Below the pieces are notes generated by a model. That model had not been told where the DNA came from. It did not search any database and was given only the letters and a program-made list of their open reading frames with translations. From Prevotella veroralis DSM 19559 = JCM 6290 (lineage in GTDB: Bacteria; Bacteroidota; Bacteroidia; Bacteroidales; Bacteroidaceae), in contig NZ_KB898336.1 in NCBI RefSeq assembly GCF_000377625.1, positions 18,201-82,200 of the forward strand: a stretch of 64,000 bases of DNA, written 5' to 3'. The translations under genes and the position numbers were made by a program. Below, piece by piece: positions 46,355 to 55,294 of this stretch (within the stretch, counting starts at the first letter, position 1; each line of letters starts with the position of its first letter).

Positions 46355-46473
46355 TAAGAAGACACTCGCCCTAACTGCTTAGTAGGGCACACTCTCACAT
46401 ACTGTGAGGGCTGGGGAATGGTCATCCTCGGCAAATATTCATCGGATGCCTGACCACATCCGGCGCCTTCTTA
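46355..46473 (+). ncRNA. Candidate structured RNA between era and der
   Basis: A closing stem TAAGAAG/CTTCTTA (46355-46361 with 46467-46473) encloses four hairpins. H1 is 46368-46388 (GCCCTA/TAGGGC). H2 is 46394-46408 (CTCACA/TGTGAG). H3 is 46410-46432 (eight pairs including two G-U). H4 is 46443-46462 (CGGATG/CATCCG). The H3 loop TGGTCA (46419-46424) and the H4 loop TGACCA (46451-46456) are exact complements, so a kissing loop is possible. There is no T-run, so it is not a plain terminator. It could be a cis-regulator of der or a small RNA. No known family recognised. Confidence 0.65.
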
Positions 46474-46527
46474 TAATGTAAATTACAATGTTTGATATTA
46501 TGAGAAGAAAGAAGACCAATTAAAAAG

Positions 46528-47841
46528 ATGGCAAATTTAGTAGCTATAGTGGGACGTCCTAACGTTGGTAAGTCCACTCTTTTTAATCGTTTAACCCAAA
46601 CTCGTCACGCTATTGTGAGCGACACGGCAGGTACAACGCGCGACCGTCAGTATGGTAAATGTCAGTGGAATGGGCGCGAGTTTTCCGTTGTTGATACGGG
46701 CGGATGGGTAGTTAAATCGGATGATGTATTCGAGGATGCAATCCGTAAGCAAGTGTTAGTTGCAACCGAAGAGGCCGATCTTGTCCTGTTCTTAGTAGAT
46801 ACTGAGACGGGTGTTACTGATTGGGATGAAGATGTTGCTATGATACTTCGTCGCACGAAACTTCCCGTGCTTCTCGTTGCTAATAAGGTGGATAATAGCG
46901 GAGAATATTACCAAGCTGCTGAGTTTTATAAGCTCGGTCTAGGTGATCCAATATGTATTAGTGCAGCCACAGGAGGTGGAACGGGCGACTTGCTCGATAC
47001 GCTCCTTGATAAACTGAAGGATGTACCTGATGAGACAATCGACGAAGACATCCCACGCTTTGCAGTCGTTGGTCGACCTAATGCAGGTAAGTCTAGCATC
47101 ATTAATGCTTTCATTGGTGAGGATCGTAACATCGTGACAGAGATCGCAGGAACCACACGTGATAGTATTTATACACGCTATACAAAGTTTGGTTTCGACT
47201 TCTATCTCGTTGATACAGCGGGTATTCGTCGTAAGAATAAGGTAACGGAAGACCTCGAGTTCTATAGTGTGATGCGTTCCATCCGAAGTATTGAGAATGC
47301 CGATGTATGTATTCTTATGTTGGATGCCACACGTGGTATTGAGTCGCAAGATATGAATATCTTCCAGCTGATTCAGCGTAATAATAAGAGTCTTGTTGTC
47401 GTGGTTAATAAATGGGATTTGGTGCCGGATAAGAACCAAAAGGTCATCGACACCTTCACTAATGCTATCCGTAGTCGTATGGCACCATTCGTTGACTTCC
47501 CTATTATCTTCGCTTCCGCACTTACTAAGCAGCGCATCTTTAAGGTGTTGGAGACGGCTAAGGAGGTCTATCAGAACCGCAAGATTCATATTGGAACAAC
47601 CAAGTTGAATGAGGTCATGTTACCTATCATTGAGGCTACCCCACCACAGTCTGTCAAGGGCAAGTATATCAAGATAAAGTATTGTTCACAGCTTCCGAAC
47701 ACACAGATACCATCCTTTGTCTTTTATGCGAACCTTCCGCAATATGTTAAGGAGCAGTATCGTCGATTCTTAGAGAATAAGTTACGTGAGAATTGGAACC
47801 TACATGGTTGCCCCATCAACATCTTCATTCGTCAAAAGTAA
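46528..47841 (+). CDS. der: GTPase Der (EngA)
   Basis: A 437-residue double GTPase essential for 50S assembly. Domain 1 has [12 protein letters not shown] and DTGGW; domain 2, from about residue 175, has [22 protein letters not shown] and NKWD. The C-terminal KH-like domain ends the protein ([22 protein letters not shown]). The next lipoprotein gene begins 12 bp after the stop, so the two are probably co-transcribed. Confidence 0.98.
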   Translation: MANLVAIVGRPNVGKSTLFNRLTQTRHAIVSDTAGTTRDRQYGKCQWNGREFSVVDTGGWVVKSDDVFEDAIRKQVLVATEEADLVLFLVDTETGVTDWDEDVAMILRRTKLPVLLVANKVDNSGEYYQAAEFYKLGLGDPICISAATGGGTGDLLDTLLDKLKDVPDETIDEDIPRFAVVGRPNAGKSSIINAFIGEDRNIVTEIAGTTRDSIYTRYTKFGFDFYLVDTAGIRRKNKVTEDLEFYSVMRSIRSIENADVCILMLDATRGIESQDMNIFQLIQRNNKSLVVVVNKWDLVPDKNQKVIDTFTNAIRSRMAPFVDFPIIFASALTKQRIFKVLETAKEVYQNRKIHIGTTKLNEVMLPIIEATPPQSVKGKYIKIKYCSQLPNTQIPSFVFYANLPQYVKEQYRRFLENKLRENWNLHGCPINIFIRQK

Positions 47842-47853
47842 TTGATAAATAGA

Positions 47854-48264
47854 ATGTCTATGAAGCAGGTATCATTAAGTATTCTCATTGCTGTTGCGTT
47901 ACTATTAGCAGCTTGCGGTGAGAAGAAGAAGAATGTTGATCAAGGAAAACTAGCTGCCAAAGCGGCTAAACACTATTACGAGCAACTCCTAAAAGGCGAT
48001 TACGAGGCGTTCCTCAATAATGAGAATCGAACCAATAACCTGCCTGATAATTACAGAAAGCAGCTATTGCTCAATCTTAAGCAGTTTGTGGCTCAGCAAG
48101 ATAGTGTGCATCATGGGATAGACTCCATAACGCTCGGAGCATCCCACTTCTCTGCTAAGGACAATACTGCCAGCGTCTTCCTCCTCTTCTATTATGGTGA
48201 TAAAACCACAGAGCAGGTGGTTGTTCCGATGGTGAAAGAGCGTGGGAAGTGGATCTTGCGATAG
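47854..48264 (+). CDS. Small lipoprotein of unknown function, NTF2-like
   Basis: An exported lipoprotein of about 136 residues: signal core ILIAVALLLA and lipobox LAACG. The mature part (AAKAAKHYYEQLLKGDYEAFLNNENR and a terminal VVVPMVKERGKWILR) resembles DUF4878/SnoaL-like NTF2-fold lipoproteins of Bacteroidales. The start is taken as the ATG at 47854; the ATG at 47860 is nearly as good, and a TTG at 47842 is unlikely. It follows der by 12 bp. Function unknown. Confidence 0.75.
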   Translation: MSMKQVSLSILIAVALLLAACGEKKKNVDQGKLAAKAAKHYYEQLLKGDYEAFLNNENRTNNLPDNYRKQLLLNLKQFVAQQDSVHHGIDSITLGASHFSAKDNTASVFLLFYYGDKTTEQVVVPMVKERGKWILR

Positions 48265-48329
48265 TCTCTCGAAACTGTTCCGAACTTCCCGATAATCTCT
48301 CATAGTTTTTCCAAAGAGGAGAAAAGAGA

Positions 48330-48475
48330 CTTTACCCCCATACTCTCTTCGAGTGGAGAGGAGTGTGAACAGTGCTATTTGTAGACTAGTAGATCGTCAT
48401 AAAGTCGAGGCAGAAGTCCTTGCCAGGAAAACCCCACCCTGCCTCCCCTAAGGAGAAGAGTTCCTAACGGAAGCC
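48330..48475. repeat. GC-rich arm repeats, degraded
   Basis: CTCTCTTCGAGTGGAGAGGAG at about 48342 and CCCACCCTGCCTCCCCTAAG at about 48433, with TTCCTAACGGAAG beyond, are relatives of the arms at 11701 and 19938. No gene lies in 48265-48645. Confidence 0.6.
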
Positions 48476-48592
48476 AGTTGGAATGGACTTTTCCAATCTA
48501 TATGCTTGTAGTTGAGGCTTTTTGAGGGATAGGCAATCTGTGTTTTACATTTTATTTAACAGTATTTTGTTCCGTAATAAATAATGAATGTG

Positions 48593-48600
48593 TAACTTTG
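48593..48600 (+). promoter_or_regulatory. -7 promoter element for the DUF4840 lipoprotein
   Basis: TAACTTTG, 45 bp before the ATG at 48646. Confidence 0.7.
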
Positions 48601-48645
48601 CCAACAATCACTTTTGCATAAAGAAACTAACTAAAACATAATAAA

Positions 48646-49263
48646 ATGAAGAAGAATAAACTATTACTGTTACTTATTGTGCTCCTTACAATAGTGTCTT
48701 TAACATCTTGCCTTGGCGATGGTGACGATAGCGGTAGACCCCAACTTCCAACAAAGGAAGAGAGAGATGCAGCCTTTAATGTTATGAAAGGTAACTATCA
48801 AGGAAAGCTCATCTGCTTTAGTCGTAACCAACAAACAGGTGGCTGGGAAAAGAAAGATTCAACCGATATTCATTGGGAGATGACATCAGATACATGCTTA
48901 CTTGTAAAGCAATTCCCTACTAAGTATCTCGCAAAGAGTGTAAAGAATGTGAGCCTAAAGCAGGCTATTGAGGCTTTACCGGCACAGGATCTGAAGTTCA
49001 AATTTAGTATTTATTGGGCGAAGCCAACCGCTACGGGCTTCTATGTTGTACCACTCCTTGCTGATTTAGGTAACCTTACTTACGATGGTGCAAGCCATCG
49101 GATCGCTGTTAGATTTATATGGAACAGTACGGTAAGAGGACTGTTTGATCCTTCAACAAAACGCATGGCTGCGCAATTTATAGAGAATGGTATCTATGTT
49201 GATAACGCACTCAAAGATGATGTGTACTTCGATGGTAACATCTATCAAGTACGTACAAATTGA
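48646..49263 (+). CDS. DUF4840-type lipoprotein
   Basis: A 205-residue exported lipoprotein (Lys-rich start, LLLLLIVLLTIVSL core, lipobox LTSC). The mature part has an acidic linker GDGDDSG and then KEERDAAFNVMKGNYQGKLICF, typical of the Bacteroidales DUF4840 family, with a beta-rich remainder. Likely surface or periplasmic. It has its own promoter and a bidirectional terminator downstream. Function unknown. Confidence 0.82.
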   Translation: MKKNKLLLLLIVLLTIVSLTSCLGDGDDSGRPQLPTKEERDAAFNVMKGNYQGKLICFSRNQQTGGWEKKDSTDIHWEMTSDTCLLVKQFPTKYLAKSVKNVSLKQAIEALPAQDLKFKFSIYWAKPTATGFYVVPLLADLGNLTYDGASHRIAVRFIWNSTVRGLFDPSTKRMAAQFIENGIYVDNALKDDVYFDGNIYQVRTN

Positions 49264-49299
49264 TAAGTTAAAAGCATTCTTTTAAGATAAAATAAGCGT

Positions 49300-49333
49300 A
49301 AGGCGGTAGTGTCAAGGATGATACTACCGCCTT
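49300..49333. terminator. Bidirectional terminator
   Basis: AAGGCGGTAGT (49300-49310) pairs with ACTACCGCCTT (49323-49333). It includes the stop codon of the minus-strand DUF4435 gene, so it serves both the DUF4840 gene and the defence-like pair. Confidence 0.85.
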
Positions 49334-50354
49334 ATTCGTTGGTTGTTTCTTCTTGTGTAGATTGTCTTTCTAAAAACAATCTAACATCTTCTTGCAGTTT
49401 CCTGAAAGGTTCTGCGTTTCTGTACCCTACGTTTCTTCTCAACATGGAAACGATTGCTTCGATACTATGACTGTAACTCGATAACTCGTTCCGACGCTGC
49501 GTATCATGCACCGCATTGCGGTTTATCTCCTCTTCTCGCTCTCTGATCAGTCGGTCGCAGACACGTTTAAGGATGGGAACAACCACATTGTCGAAGAGAT
49601 GATGCCCTTGTATATATAAATAGGTGGTAGTAGGTGTAACGCCAAGTGCGCTTAGCTCTCTCTTTAGTTGTAGGTAATCCTCCTTTGCATAAGGGTTCTC
49701 CTTTTGTAATTGGCGTATCTTCTTTTGTACCTTATGATACAGTCTTTGTAAGGATTCGGCAGCATTATAGATAGAAAAGTGCCCTATTTCGATAACTCTA
49801 TTGAAGTAGGTTATAGTGAATTGGCGGTACTTCTGGTGTCTATAAGTCCATATATTCCAAACAAAGAGAGGATAGATTATCTCGCTATATTGGTGTAGGA
49901 AGGATTCAAAGTCAAATATGGCGTGGTCGTTAAGGGTAACAGCTACGCTCACATCATGCAGACTTTGGGCGTAACACTGTAGGTTTTCAATGGCATAAGC
50001 ATAGGTATGAAAGACGTAAGGGTTAGTGATGACTTGTGTAGAAGTAGCTGTTTCGCCTTGTAAAAGATAGTCATAATCCGCATCAACGCACGCTATCATG
50101 TTCTCTCCCATTTGATTTGAAATAAGGTTCATAAGCACCGACTTCTTCCCTTTCGTTAAGTTCAAGCGTGACGGAAGCATAACTTCAAAGAAGCGATCAT
50201 TGCTTTCGAAGCCACTTAACACCGTCCTCCAAAAGAAGATATCATCGTATGCCTCGACGTATGCAATAATCTTTCTGCGTGCATGCTTACCATTAAGTTG
50301 ATTGGCAGCATTGATGTATGCCGATGATAGATTGTCGCGGAGTCGTCTGCTCAT
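49332..50354 (-). CDS. DUF4435 protein, Toprim-like nuclease candidate (AriB-like)
   Basis: A 340-residue protein. An N-terminal YVEAYDDIFFWRTVL block and a following IACVDADYDYLL block give the Glu and Asp-x-Asp pattern of Toprim/DUF4435 folds found in OLD-type nucleases and in AriB of the PARIS system. A long helical region follows, with HKVQKKIRQLQKENPYAKEDYLQLKRELS likely coiled. It lies 20 bp downstream of an AAA ATPase gene on the same strand, the order seen in PARIS (ATPase first). Catalysis and targets are inferred, not shown. A bidirectional terminator ends it. It may equally be a conserved Bacteroidales pair with another role. Confidence 0.8.
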   Translation of the reverse strand: MSRRLRDNLSSAYINAANQLNGKHARRKIIAYVEAYDDIFFWRTVLSGFESNDRFFEVMLPSRLNLTKGKKSVLMNLISNQMGENMIACVDADYDYLLQGETATSTQVITNPYVFHTYAYAIENLQCYAQSLHDVSVAVTLNDHAIFDFESFLHQYSEIIYPLFVWNIWTYRHQKYRQFTITYFNRVIEIGHFSIYNAAESLQRLYHKVQKKIRQLQKENPYAKEDYLQLKRELSALGVTPTTTYLYIQGHHLFDNVVVPILKRVCDRLIREREEEINRNAVHDTQRRNELSSYSHSIEAIVSMLRRNVGYRNAEPFRKLQEDVRLFLERQSTQEETTNE

Positions 50355-50374
50355 AGTGCCTCCTTCCCTTGCTA

Positions 50375-51193
50375 TTATTTGTCAGTAATATCCGAAACTT
50401 CCGTTACTCGGTCTATCCAACCATTCATTATCACAGCCGGACTATGCGTACTTAGGATGATTTGAACATTGGGATTCAGTTCGAGAATGAGATCAATTAG
50501 TCGTTTCTGCCAGTCTACGTGCAAGCTAACTTCAGGTTCGTCCATAAAGAGAACGTATGGTTTATTATCTTCAACGAGTACTGTCAAGAGGATAACCAAT
50601 ATCTGTTTCTCTCCGCTTGAGAGCTGATAAGGATAGAGCGTTTCGCCTATCTGCGAGAAACGAATCTCATTCTCCGTGCGAATGATAGTCTTTCCTGTTT
50701 CGGTGAAGAGGTCGTCTATCATATCTTGGAATCGCTTTTTGGGTAGGGAGATGCGCTGTGCCTCTTCCGTAGCATTAGGTTCTCCACTTTGTAGAGTAGC
50801 AATGATTCGGTTGCCAATGTTCACTTGGTAATCCAGATACTTGCGTTGCAACTGAAAGAGCTGCCAGTCTAATTCGGTGGAAAGATTGCCATCCATCTTA
50901 CTAACACTGTCCGAATTTAACAGCGGACGATCGAACGAACGGATAATATCATAGCGTATCCATTTGGCATCGGAAGGGTTCACTTTCAACCGAACGCCCT
51001 TTAGTAGATGACTGGGAAACTCTCCGCCTTGTGAAAAAGAGCGTACCACTTTATTTATAATGGTACTCTTTCCAACGCCATTGATACCACTTAAGATATT
51101 AACTTGCCGATCTAATGTCCATCGAATGTGCTTCTTTCCACTCCAAAGGGAGTCGATTTCAATCTCTTCTATATAATTGGCATATTTCTGCAT
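50375..51193 (-). CDS. AAA/ABC-type ATPase of the AAA-DUF4435 pair (AriA-like)
   Basis: A 272-residue ATPase from the start ATG at 51193. Walker A is GINGVGKST at about 36-44, the signature is QLSSGEKQ, Walker B is VLFMDEPEVSLH and the switch is STHSP, all in the AAA_15/OLD arrangement. An open frame continues upstream to 51670, but that part has no conservation and overlaps cysK, so it is discarded. The promoter is CAAATATA (plus) just upstream. It is followed by the DUF4435 gene. It is shorter than most AriA proteins. Confidence 0.85.
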   Translation of the reverse strand: MQKYANYIEEIEIDSLWSGKKHIRWTLDRQVNILSGINGVGKSTIINKVVRSFSQGGEFPSHLLKGVRLKVNPSDAKWIRYDIIRSFDRPLLNSDSVSKMDGNLSTELDWQLFQLQRKYLDYQVNIGNRIIATLQSGEPNATEEAQRISLPKKRFQDMIDDLFTETGKTIIRTENEIRFSQIGETLYPYQLSSGEKQILVILLTVLVEDNKPYVLFMDEPEVSLHVDWQKRLIDLILELNPNVQIILSTHSPAVIMNGWIDRVTEVSDITDK

Positions 51194-51224
51194 AAGGCTT
51201 TCTTGTAGTATTATAACACTATCG

Positions 51225-51232
51225 CAAATATA
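51225..51232 (-). promoter_or_regulatory. -7 promoter element for the AAA-DUF4435 pair
   Basis: TATATTTG on the minus strand, 31 bp before the ATPase start. Confidence 0.7.
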
Positions 51233-51341
51233 GTGCTTTTTATCTGTTTGACGATAGAAAAGGCTCTTTTTAACGTAAATACCATAATTGTGGTATGCGA
51301 AATAACATAAAGTTAGTATTTTAAAGACCAATGTTTCTCCG

Positions 51342-51349
51342 TACCTTTG
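51342..51349 (+). promoter_or_regulatory. -7 promoter element for cysK
   Basis: TACCTTTG, 88 bp before the ATG; the 5' leader of about 85 nt has no recognised riboswitch. Confidence 0.7.
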
Positions 51350-51437
51350 CACCTGTGAAAAAGAGACAAAAGACTTAGAACTTGTGGTGATAAGCGTTTT
51401 GATTGGTTGATGAAACGAATAATTAAAGGTAACGGAT

Positions 51438-52385
51438 ATGACAAAGATTGCAAAGAAACTCACTGAATTGATTGGGAATACACCCTTGTTGGAATTAAAT
51501 AAGTTCTCTTCTTTGAAAGGACTTGAGCAGCCAATTATAGCAAAGATAGAATCGTTTAACCCTGGTGGAAGCGTCAAAGATCGTGTTGCACTAGCGATGA
51601 TTGAGGATGCAGAAGATAAAGGACTTCTGAAGCCAGGAGCCACTATCATCGAGCCAACGAGTGGTAACACGGGAGTTGGTTTGGCATTAGTAGCAGCAGT
51701 GAAGGGCTATAAACTCATCCTTACGATGCCGGAAACAATGAGCATAGAACGCCGTAACCTTGTGAAAGCTTATGGTGCTACTGTGAAGTTGACGAGTGGT
51801 AAAGAGGGTATGAAAGGGACTATCAAAGCAGCGGAGGAATTGTGCGATTCGATTCCAGGAAGCATTATTCTTCAGCAGTTCGAGAACCAAGCTAATCCGC
51901 AGAAACACTATGAGACAACGGGTAAAGAGATATGGCGTGATACGGACGGAACTGTCGATATCTTCGTTGCCGGTGTAGGAACTGGTGGTACTATAAGCGG
52001 TGTTGGCAAGTATTTGAAGGAGCAGAATCCGAATGTAAAGGTCGTTGCTGTGGAGCCAACAACATCCCCCGTACTAAGCGGCGGACAAGGTGGTCCGCAC
52101 AAGATACAGGGCATTGGCGCTGGTTTTATACCTTCTACATATAACAGCAAGTACGTTGATGAAATCTTCCAAGTCGATAATGACGAAGCAATACTCACGG
52201 GTCGTCAGTTGGCACAAAGCGATGGCTTACTTGTTGGTATATCATCAGGTGCAGCTGTCTTTGCGGCTAGTGAGCTTGCAAAACGCCCCGAGAATAAAGG
52301 TAAACGAATTGTTACTTTGCTCCCAGATACGGGTGAGCGTTATCTCTCAACAGTATTATATGCTTTTGAGGAATATCCCTTGTAA
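51438..52385 (+). CDS. cysK: Cysteine synthase (O-acetylserine sulfhydrylase)
   Basis: A 315-residue PLP enzyme making cysteine from O-acetylserine and sulfide. The PLP Lys47 is in [10 protein letters not shown], the substrate loop [10 protein letters not shown], the phosphate loop [10 protein letters not shown], and the C-terminal SSGAAVFA segment. It is divergent from the AAA-DUF4435 pair. A strong hairpin (52457-52498) ends the transcript. Confidence 0.98.
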   Translation: MTKIAKKLTELIGNTPLLELNKFSSLKGLEQPIIAKIESFNPGGSVKDRVALAMIEDAEDKGLLKPGATIIEPTSGNTGVGLALVAAVKGYKLILTMPETMSIERRNLVKAYGATVKLTSGKEGMKGTIKAAEELCDSIPGSIILQQFENQANPQKHYETTGKEIWRDTDGTVDIFVAGVGTGGTISGVGKYLKEQNPNVKVVAVEPTTSPVLSGGQGGPHKIQGIGAGFIPSTYNSKYVDEIFQVDNDEAILTGRQLAQSDGLLVGISSGAAVFAASELAKRPENKGKRIVTLLPDTGERYLSTVLYAFEEYPL

Positions 52386-52456
52386 GAAAGAAAGGGGCTT
52401 ATTTAATAAGGTTGGATTATAACTACAATTATGTAATTATACAAATAGGAGATAAT

Positions 52457-52498
52457 TAAAGAAGGTGTGTCAGTATAGCAACGACACACCTCTTCTTT
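52457..52498 (+). terminator. Terminator after cysK
   Basis: AAAGAAGGTGTGTC pairs with GACACACCTCTTCTTT (two-base bulge) followed by T residues. Confidence 0.85.
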
Positions 52499-52612
52499 TA
52501 TATATTACGTTGTTTTTAAGATGAAATAAGCGTCTAAGGATGTCTCTTCCTTGATGTCTTCTATCCTGTATTCCCATTTATTTTACCCTTATAAAACCCT
52601 AATTTACTTTTA

Positions 52613-52705
52613 ATTTAGTTTGCTGTCACTTTTAACATTTATACTAACATATTAGTTATCAGTGTTTTGTTGATATTAAAAGAGTGATAGGAGTGACAGT
52701 AAAAC
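52613..52705. mobile_element. MITE-like element, GACAGCAAAC family, inverted intact copy
   Basis: Begins AATTTAGTTTGCTGTCACTT and ends GGAGTGACAGTAAAAC; its reverse complement matches 42071-42166. No gene. It lies in a 756-bp gap between cysK and the OmpA-family gene. Confidence 0.8.
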
Positions 52706-52808
52706 AGATTTCCTTTAGATTCAATAAGATTATTCAAACCCAATGAGAGATAGATATTAAAGCCTTGATGTTCTATGTCATGTTCTGAAGCCTATAAGAC
52801 CTTCAATA

Positions 52809-52874
52809 GAGGGAACGCTTCTTTCGATATGAAGAGAGCCTTCTCTTGAATCAAACAAAGCACTTCGTTAATAT
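52809..52874. repeat. Three decayed 22-nt units (GAGGGCGT type)
   Basis: Units at 52809, 52831 and 52853 are 22 nt each. The second, GAAGAGAGCCTTCTCTTG, is closest to the consensus at 25713. No gene. The rest of 52875-53083 is AT-rich upstream DNA. Confidence 0.65.
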
Positions 52875-53083
52875 TAGGGGATACTTTTCTCTATGGATAG
52901 AACTGCAGAGGTTGAGGATAAGTCTACTTTAATTAAATATTAAATAATAGATAATGAGTATTCTATTTATTGTTTTTCTGTATTTCTTAATGGTTGTCAT
53001 ATCAAAATAGCAAGTATATGTCTATATTTTAAAGAAAACCAATATTTTTTCTGAAAAAGATATGGTCTATTCAAAAAAAGTAT

Positions 53084-53091
53084 TAACTTTG
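53084..53091 (+). promoter_or_regulatory. -7 promoter element for the OmpA-family gene
   Basis: TAACTTTG, 50 bp before the ATG. An A/T-rich region precedes it, as expected for a strongly expressed porin. Confidence 0.75.
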
Positions 53092-53141
53092 CACCCTAGA
53101 ATTAGAGATCGCTAAAATCAATACATTAATATTAAGCATTT

Positions 53142-54224
53142 ATGAAAAAGTTTTTGATTGCACTTTCAATGCTCACAATGGGCATTAGTAGTATGCAGGC
53201 TCAAGTAGCTTATGAGAAAGCTAAGCCATTTGATAACGTCTATTTAGGTGTTGAGGGCGGTGTAATGGGTCCTATGAGCTTCAAGCACTTTGCTCCTCTT
53301 AACGCTGCTGCAGGTCTGAAATTAGGTAAGCAGTTTAGCCCAGTTTATGGTGCTAACCTCGAAGGTCTTGCTTTCTTCGGTGACAACCGTTGGGAAACAG
53401 GTTCTTTAGGTTTTGCTAATAGCCACACAATCGTTCGTGGTCTTAACCTCGGTTTGAATGGTACTATCAACTTCACAAACTTGTTCTGTGATTACAATCC
53501 AGAGCGTCGTTTCGAAGTAGGTGCAGAGGCTGGTATCGGCTACTGGATTACTTTCGGTGATAATAACCTCATTCAGGCTAACAATGTAGGTGATGATACT
53601 GAGTTAACAGCAAAGACAGGTCTTACATTCGCTTATAACCTTGGTAAGGACAGAGCATGGCAGCTTTATGCAGAGCCAGCAATCCTTTGGAACCTTACAC
53701 ATGGTCCTGGTGATGCTATCCAGTTCGGTCGTCAGGCTGCTCAGCTTGGTCTCTTCGTTGGTTTGAACTACAAGTTCAAGACTTCTAACGGTACTCACAA
53801 CTTCAAGGTTTGGAATGTTGGTGAGTTGAACGATGAGATTAACTCTCTCCGTGATCAGTTGAACGCTAAGCCAAAAGAGGTTGTTAAGGAGGTTGTTAAA
53901 GAAGTTGTTAAGGAGGTTCCAACTCAGACAACTCAGACTCTTTGCATTGATAACTTAGTATTTGTAACATTCGCTCAAGGCAAGTACTTCCTCACTAACG
54001 AAGCTAAGAAGGCACTTGACTCTGTTAAGTCTGGTCGTCACGTACAGATTGTTGGTACTGCTTCTCCAGAAGGTTCAAAGGAGTTCAATGATCGTCTATC
54101 ACAGAATCGTGCAAACATTGTAGCTAAGTACCTTGAGGGTCGTGGCGTTGTTGTTGACGAGGCTAAGGGTCAAGGCGTACAGGGTGTAACATCTAACCGT
54201 TTGGCAGTTGTTTACGTAAAGTAA
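53142..54224 (+). CDS. OmpA-family outer-membrane protein
   Basis: A 360-residue porin-like protein. The signal peptide (MKKFLIALSMLTMGISSMQAQ) is followed by an eight-strand-type beta-barrel (about 21-210, e.g. FDNVYLGVEGGVMGP, RFEVGAEAGIGYWITFGDNN, LGLFVGLNYKFKTSNG). A linker repeats KEVV three times (about 247-258), and the C-terminal OmpA peptidoglycan-binding domain (IVGTASPEGSKEFNDRLSQNRA) follows. It resembles the abundant OmpA-like proteins (Pgm6/7 or Omp40/41 type) of Bacteroidales. Its codons are skewed toward common ones, consistent with high expression. A terminator follows. Confidence 0.94.
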   Translation: MKKFLIALSMLTMGISSMQAQVAYEKAKPFDNVYLGVEGGVMGPMSFKHFAPLNAAAGLKLGKQFSPVYGANLEGLAFFGDNRWETGSLGFANSHTIVRGLNLGLNGTINFTNLFCDYNPERRFEVGAEAGIGYWITFGDNNLIQANNVGDDTELTAKTGLTFAYNLGKDRAWQLYAEPAILWNLTHGPGDAIQFGRQAAQLGLFVGLNYKFKTSNGTHNFKVWNVGELNDEINSLRDQLNAKPKEVVKEVVKEVVKEVPTQTTQTLCIDNLVFVTFAQGKYFLTNEAKKALDSVKSGRHVQIVGTASPEGSKEFNDRLSQNRANIVAKYLEGRGVVVDEAKGQGVQGVTSNRLAVVYVK

Positions 54225-54274
54225 TCAAGTTAATCGATTAGCTCGAATATAGCTAATTATTAAACAAGAATATT

Positions 54275-54315
54275 AGTAGGGGTAGACCAGATAAAGGTTT
54301 ACCCCTACTTTTTTT
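54275..54315 (+). terminator. Terminator after the OmpA-family gene
   Basis: AGTAGGGGTAGACC pairs with GGTTTACCCCTACT (one mismatch), then T-run. Confidence 0.85.
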
Positions 54316-54361
54316 CTATAAGTTTCCTTTTGGAGGTTTGATGTATGTAAGTCTTTCTTTG

Positions 54362-54369
54362 TAACTTTG
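54362..54369 (+). promoter_or_regulatory. -7 promoter element for the esterase gene
   Basis: TAACTTTG, about 76 bp before the ATG at 54446. Confidence 0.65.
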
Positions 54370-54445
54370 TAACCTCAAGACTAAATATAAGTATTTCTGA
54401 TACTTACTAACTATTTACAATGTTCATATAAGATTATAGAATGAT

Positions 54446-55258
54446 ATGGTAAAGTACGCTTTTTCTATAATAATGTTGCTCTTTACATTGAATATTTCGG
54501 CACAAATTAGACCAGAAGGACAGTTTGAAACGAAATATAACGCCGTTCCCGATGGCTATAACTTTTGGATATATACTCCTGATGAATACAAGGAGAACAA
54601 GCATCCGTTACCGCTTATTATCTTCCTACATGGTGCTAGTCTCTGTGGGAAAGACTTGAACAAAGTGAGGCGTTATGGCGTCCTTGATGCTATTGACAAG
54701 GGTAAGATTATTCCCATGTTCGTGGTAGCTCCACAAAATCCGGGTGGTTCTTGGAGTCCAAGGAAACTAAATAATATATTGGAATGGATGAAGTCTCACT
54801 ATTCCATTGATGCAAGTCGTGTGTACGTCCTAGGCATGAGTCTCGGTGGTTATGGTACAATGGATTTCGTAGGAACATACCCTAATAAGATTGCAGCCGG
54901 TATGGCTTTGTGTGGCGGAACGACGTTAAAAAACATGGATGGGCTCGGTGAAGTACCCCTTTGGATTATGCATGGAACAGCCGACAGAGCCATTTCTATA
55001 AACGAATCAAAGCGTGTTGTCAATTATTTACAAGCCAATCATCGTGATCAATTACTGCGTTATGATTGGTTACAAGGTGGTAGTCATGGAATCTTGGCAC
55101 GTGTTTTTTATCTCCAAAAAACATACGATTGGCTGATTACTCATTCATTGAATGACAAACCAAAGACGATAGATAAAGATTTCGATATCACTTGGGACGA
55201 CATAAAATCAACCTATCAAAACCTAAAGAACTTGCCCCAGATGTATGATAATGATTAA
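54446..55258 (+). CDS. Secreted alpha/beta hydrolase (esterase-like)
   Basis: A 270-residue exported enzyme. The signal peptide is MVKYAFSIIMLLFTLNISA. The fold shows FLHGAS oxyanion-type motif, nucleophile Ser132 in LGMSLGGYG, an Asp in HGTADRAI and a catalytic His in GGSHGI. The family includes carboxylesterases and feruloyl-esterase-like enzymes. The next lipoprotein gene starts 36 bp later, suggesting an operon. Substrate unknown. Confidence 0.9.
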   Translation: MVKYAFSIIMLLFTLNISAQIRPEGQFETKYNAVPDGYNFWIYTPDEYKENKHPLPLIIFLHGASLCGKDLNKVRRYGVLDAIDKGKIIPMFVVAPQNPGGSWSPRKLNNILEWMKSHYSIDASRVYVLGMSLGGYGTMDFVGTYPNKIAAGMALCGGTTLKNMDGLGEVPLWIMHGTADRAISINESKRVVNYLQANHRDQLLRYDWLQGGSHGILARVFYLQKTYDWLITHSLNDKPKTIDKDFDITWDDIKSTYQNLKNLPQMYDND

Positions 55259-55294
55259 TTGATACCTATGATTAAAACCCTAAAATAATATAAC

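Noticed and set aside
46355..46473. Known riboswitch, 6S, tmRNA, RNase P or SRP RNA
   Set aside because: None of their conserved core sequences is visible; a new or unrecognised RNA is the safer label.
46939..47589. A 216-residue minus-strand frame inside der
   Set aside because: It is antisense to a fully conserved GTPase and has no protein features of its own.
51350..51437. Riboswitch in the cysK leader
   Set aside because: The leader is short and lacks recognisable aptamer cores.
51194..51670. N-terminal extension of the AAA ATPase frame
   Set aside because: No conserved motifs, lies upstream of the promoter and overlaps the divergent cysK gene.
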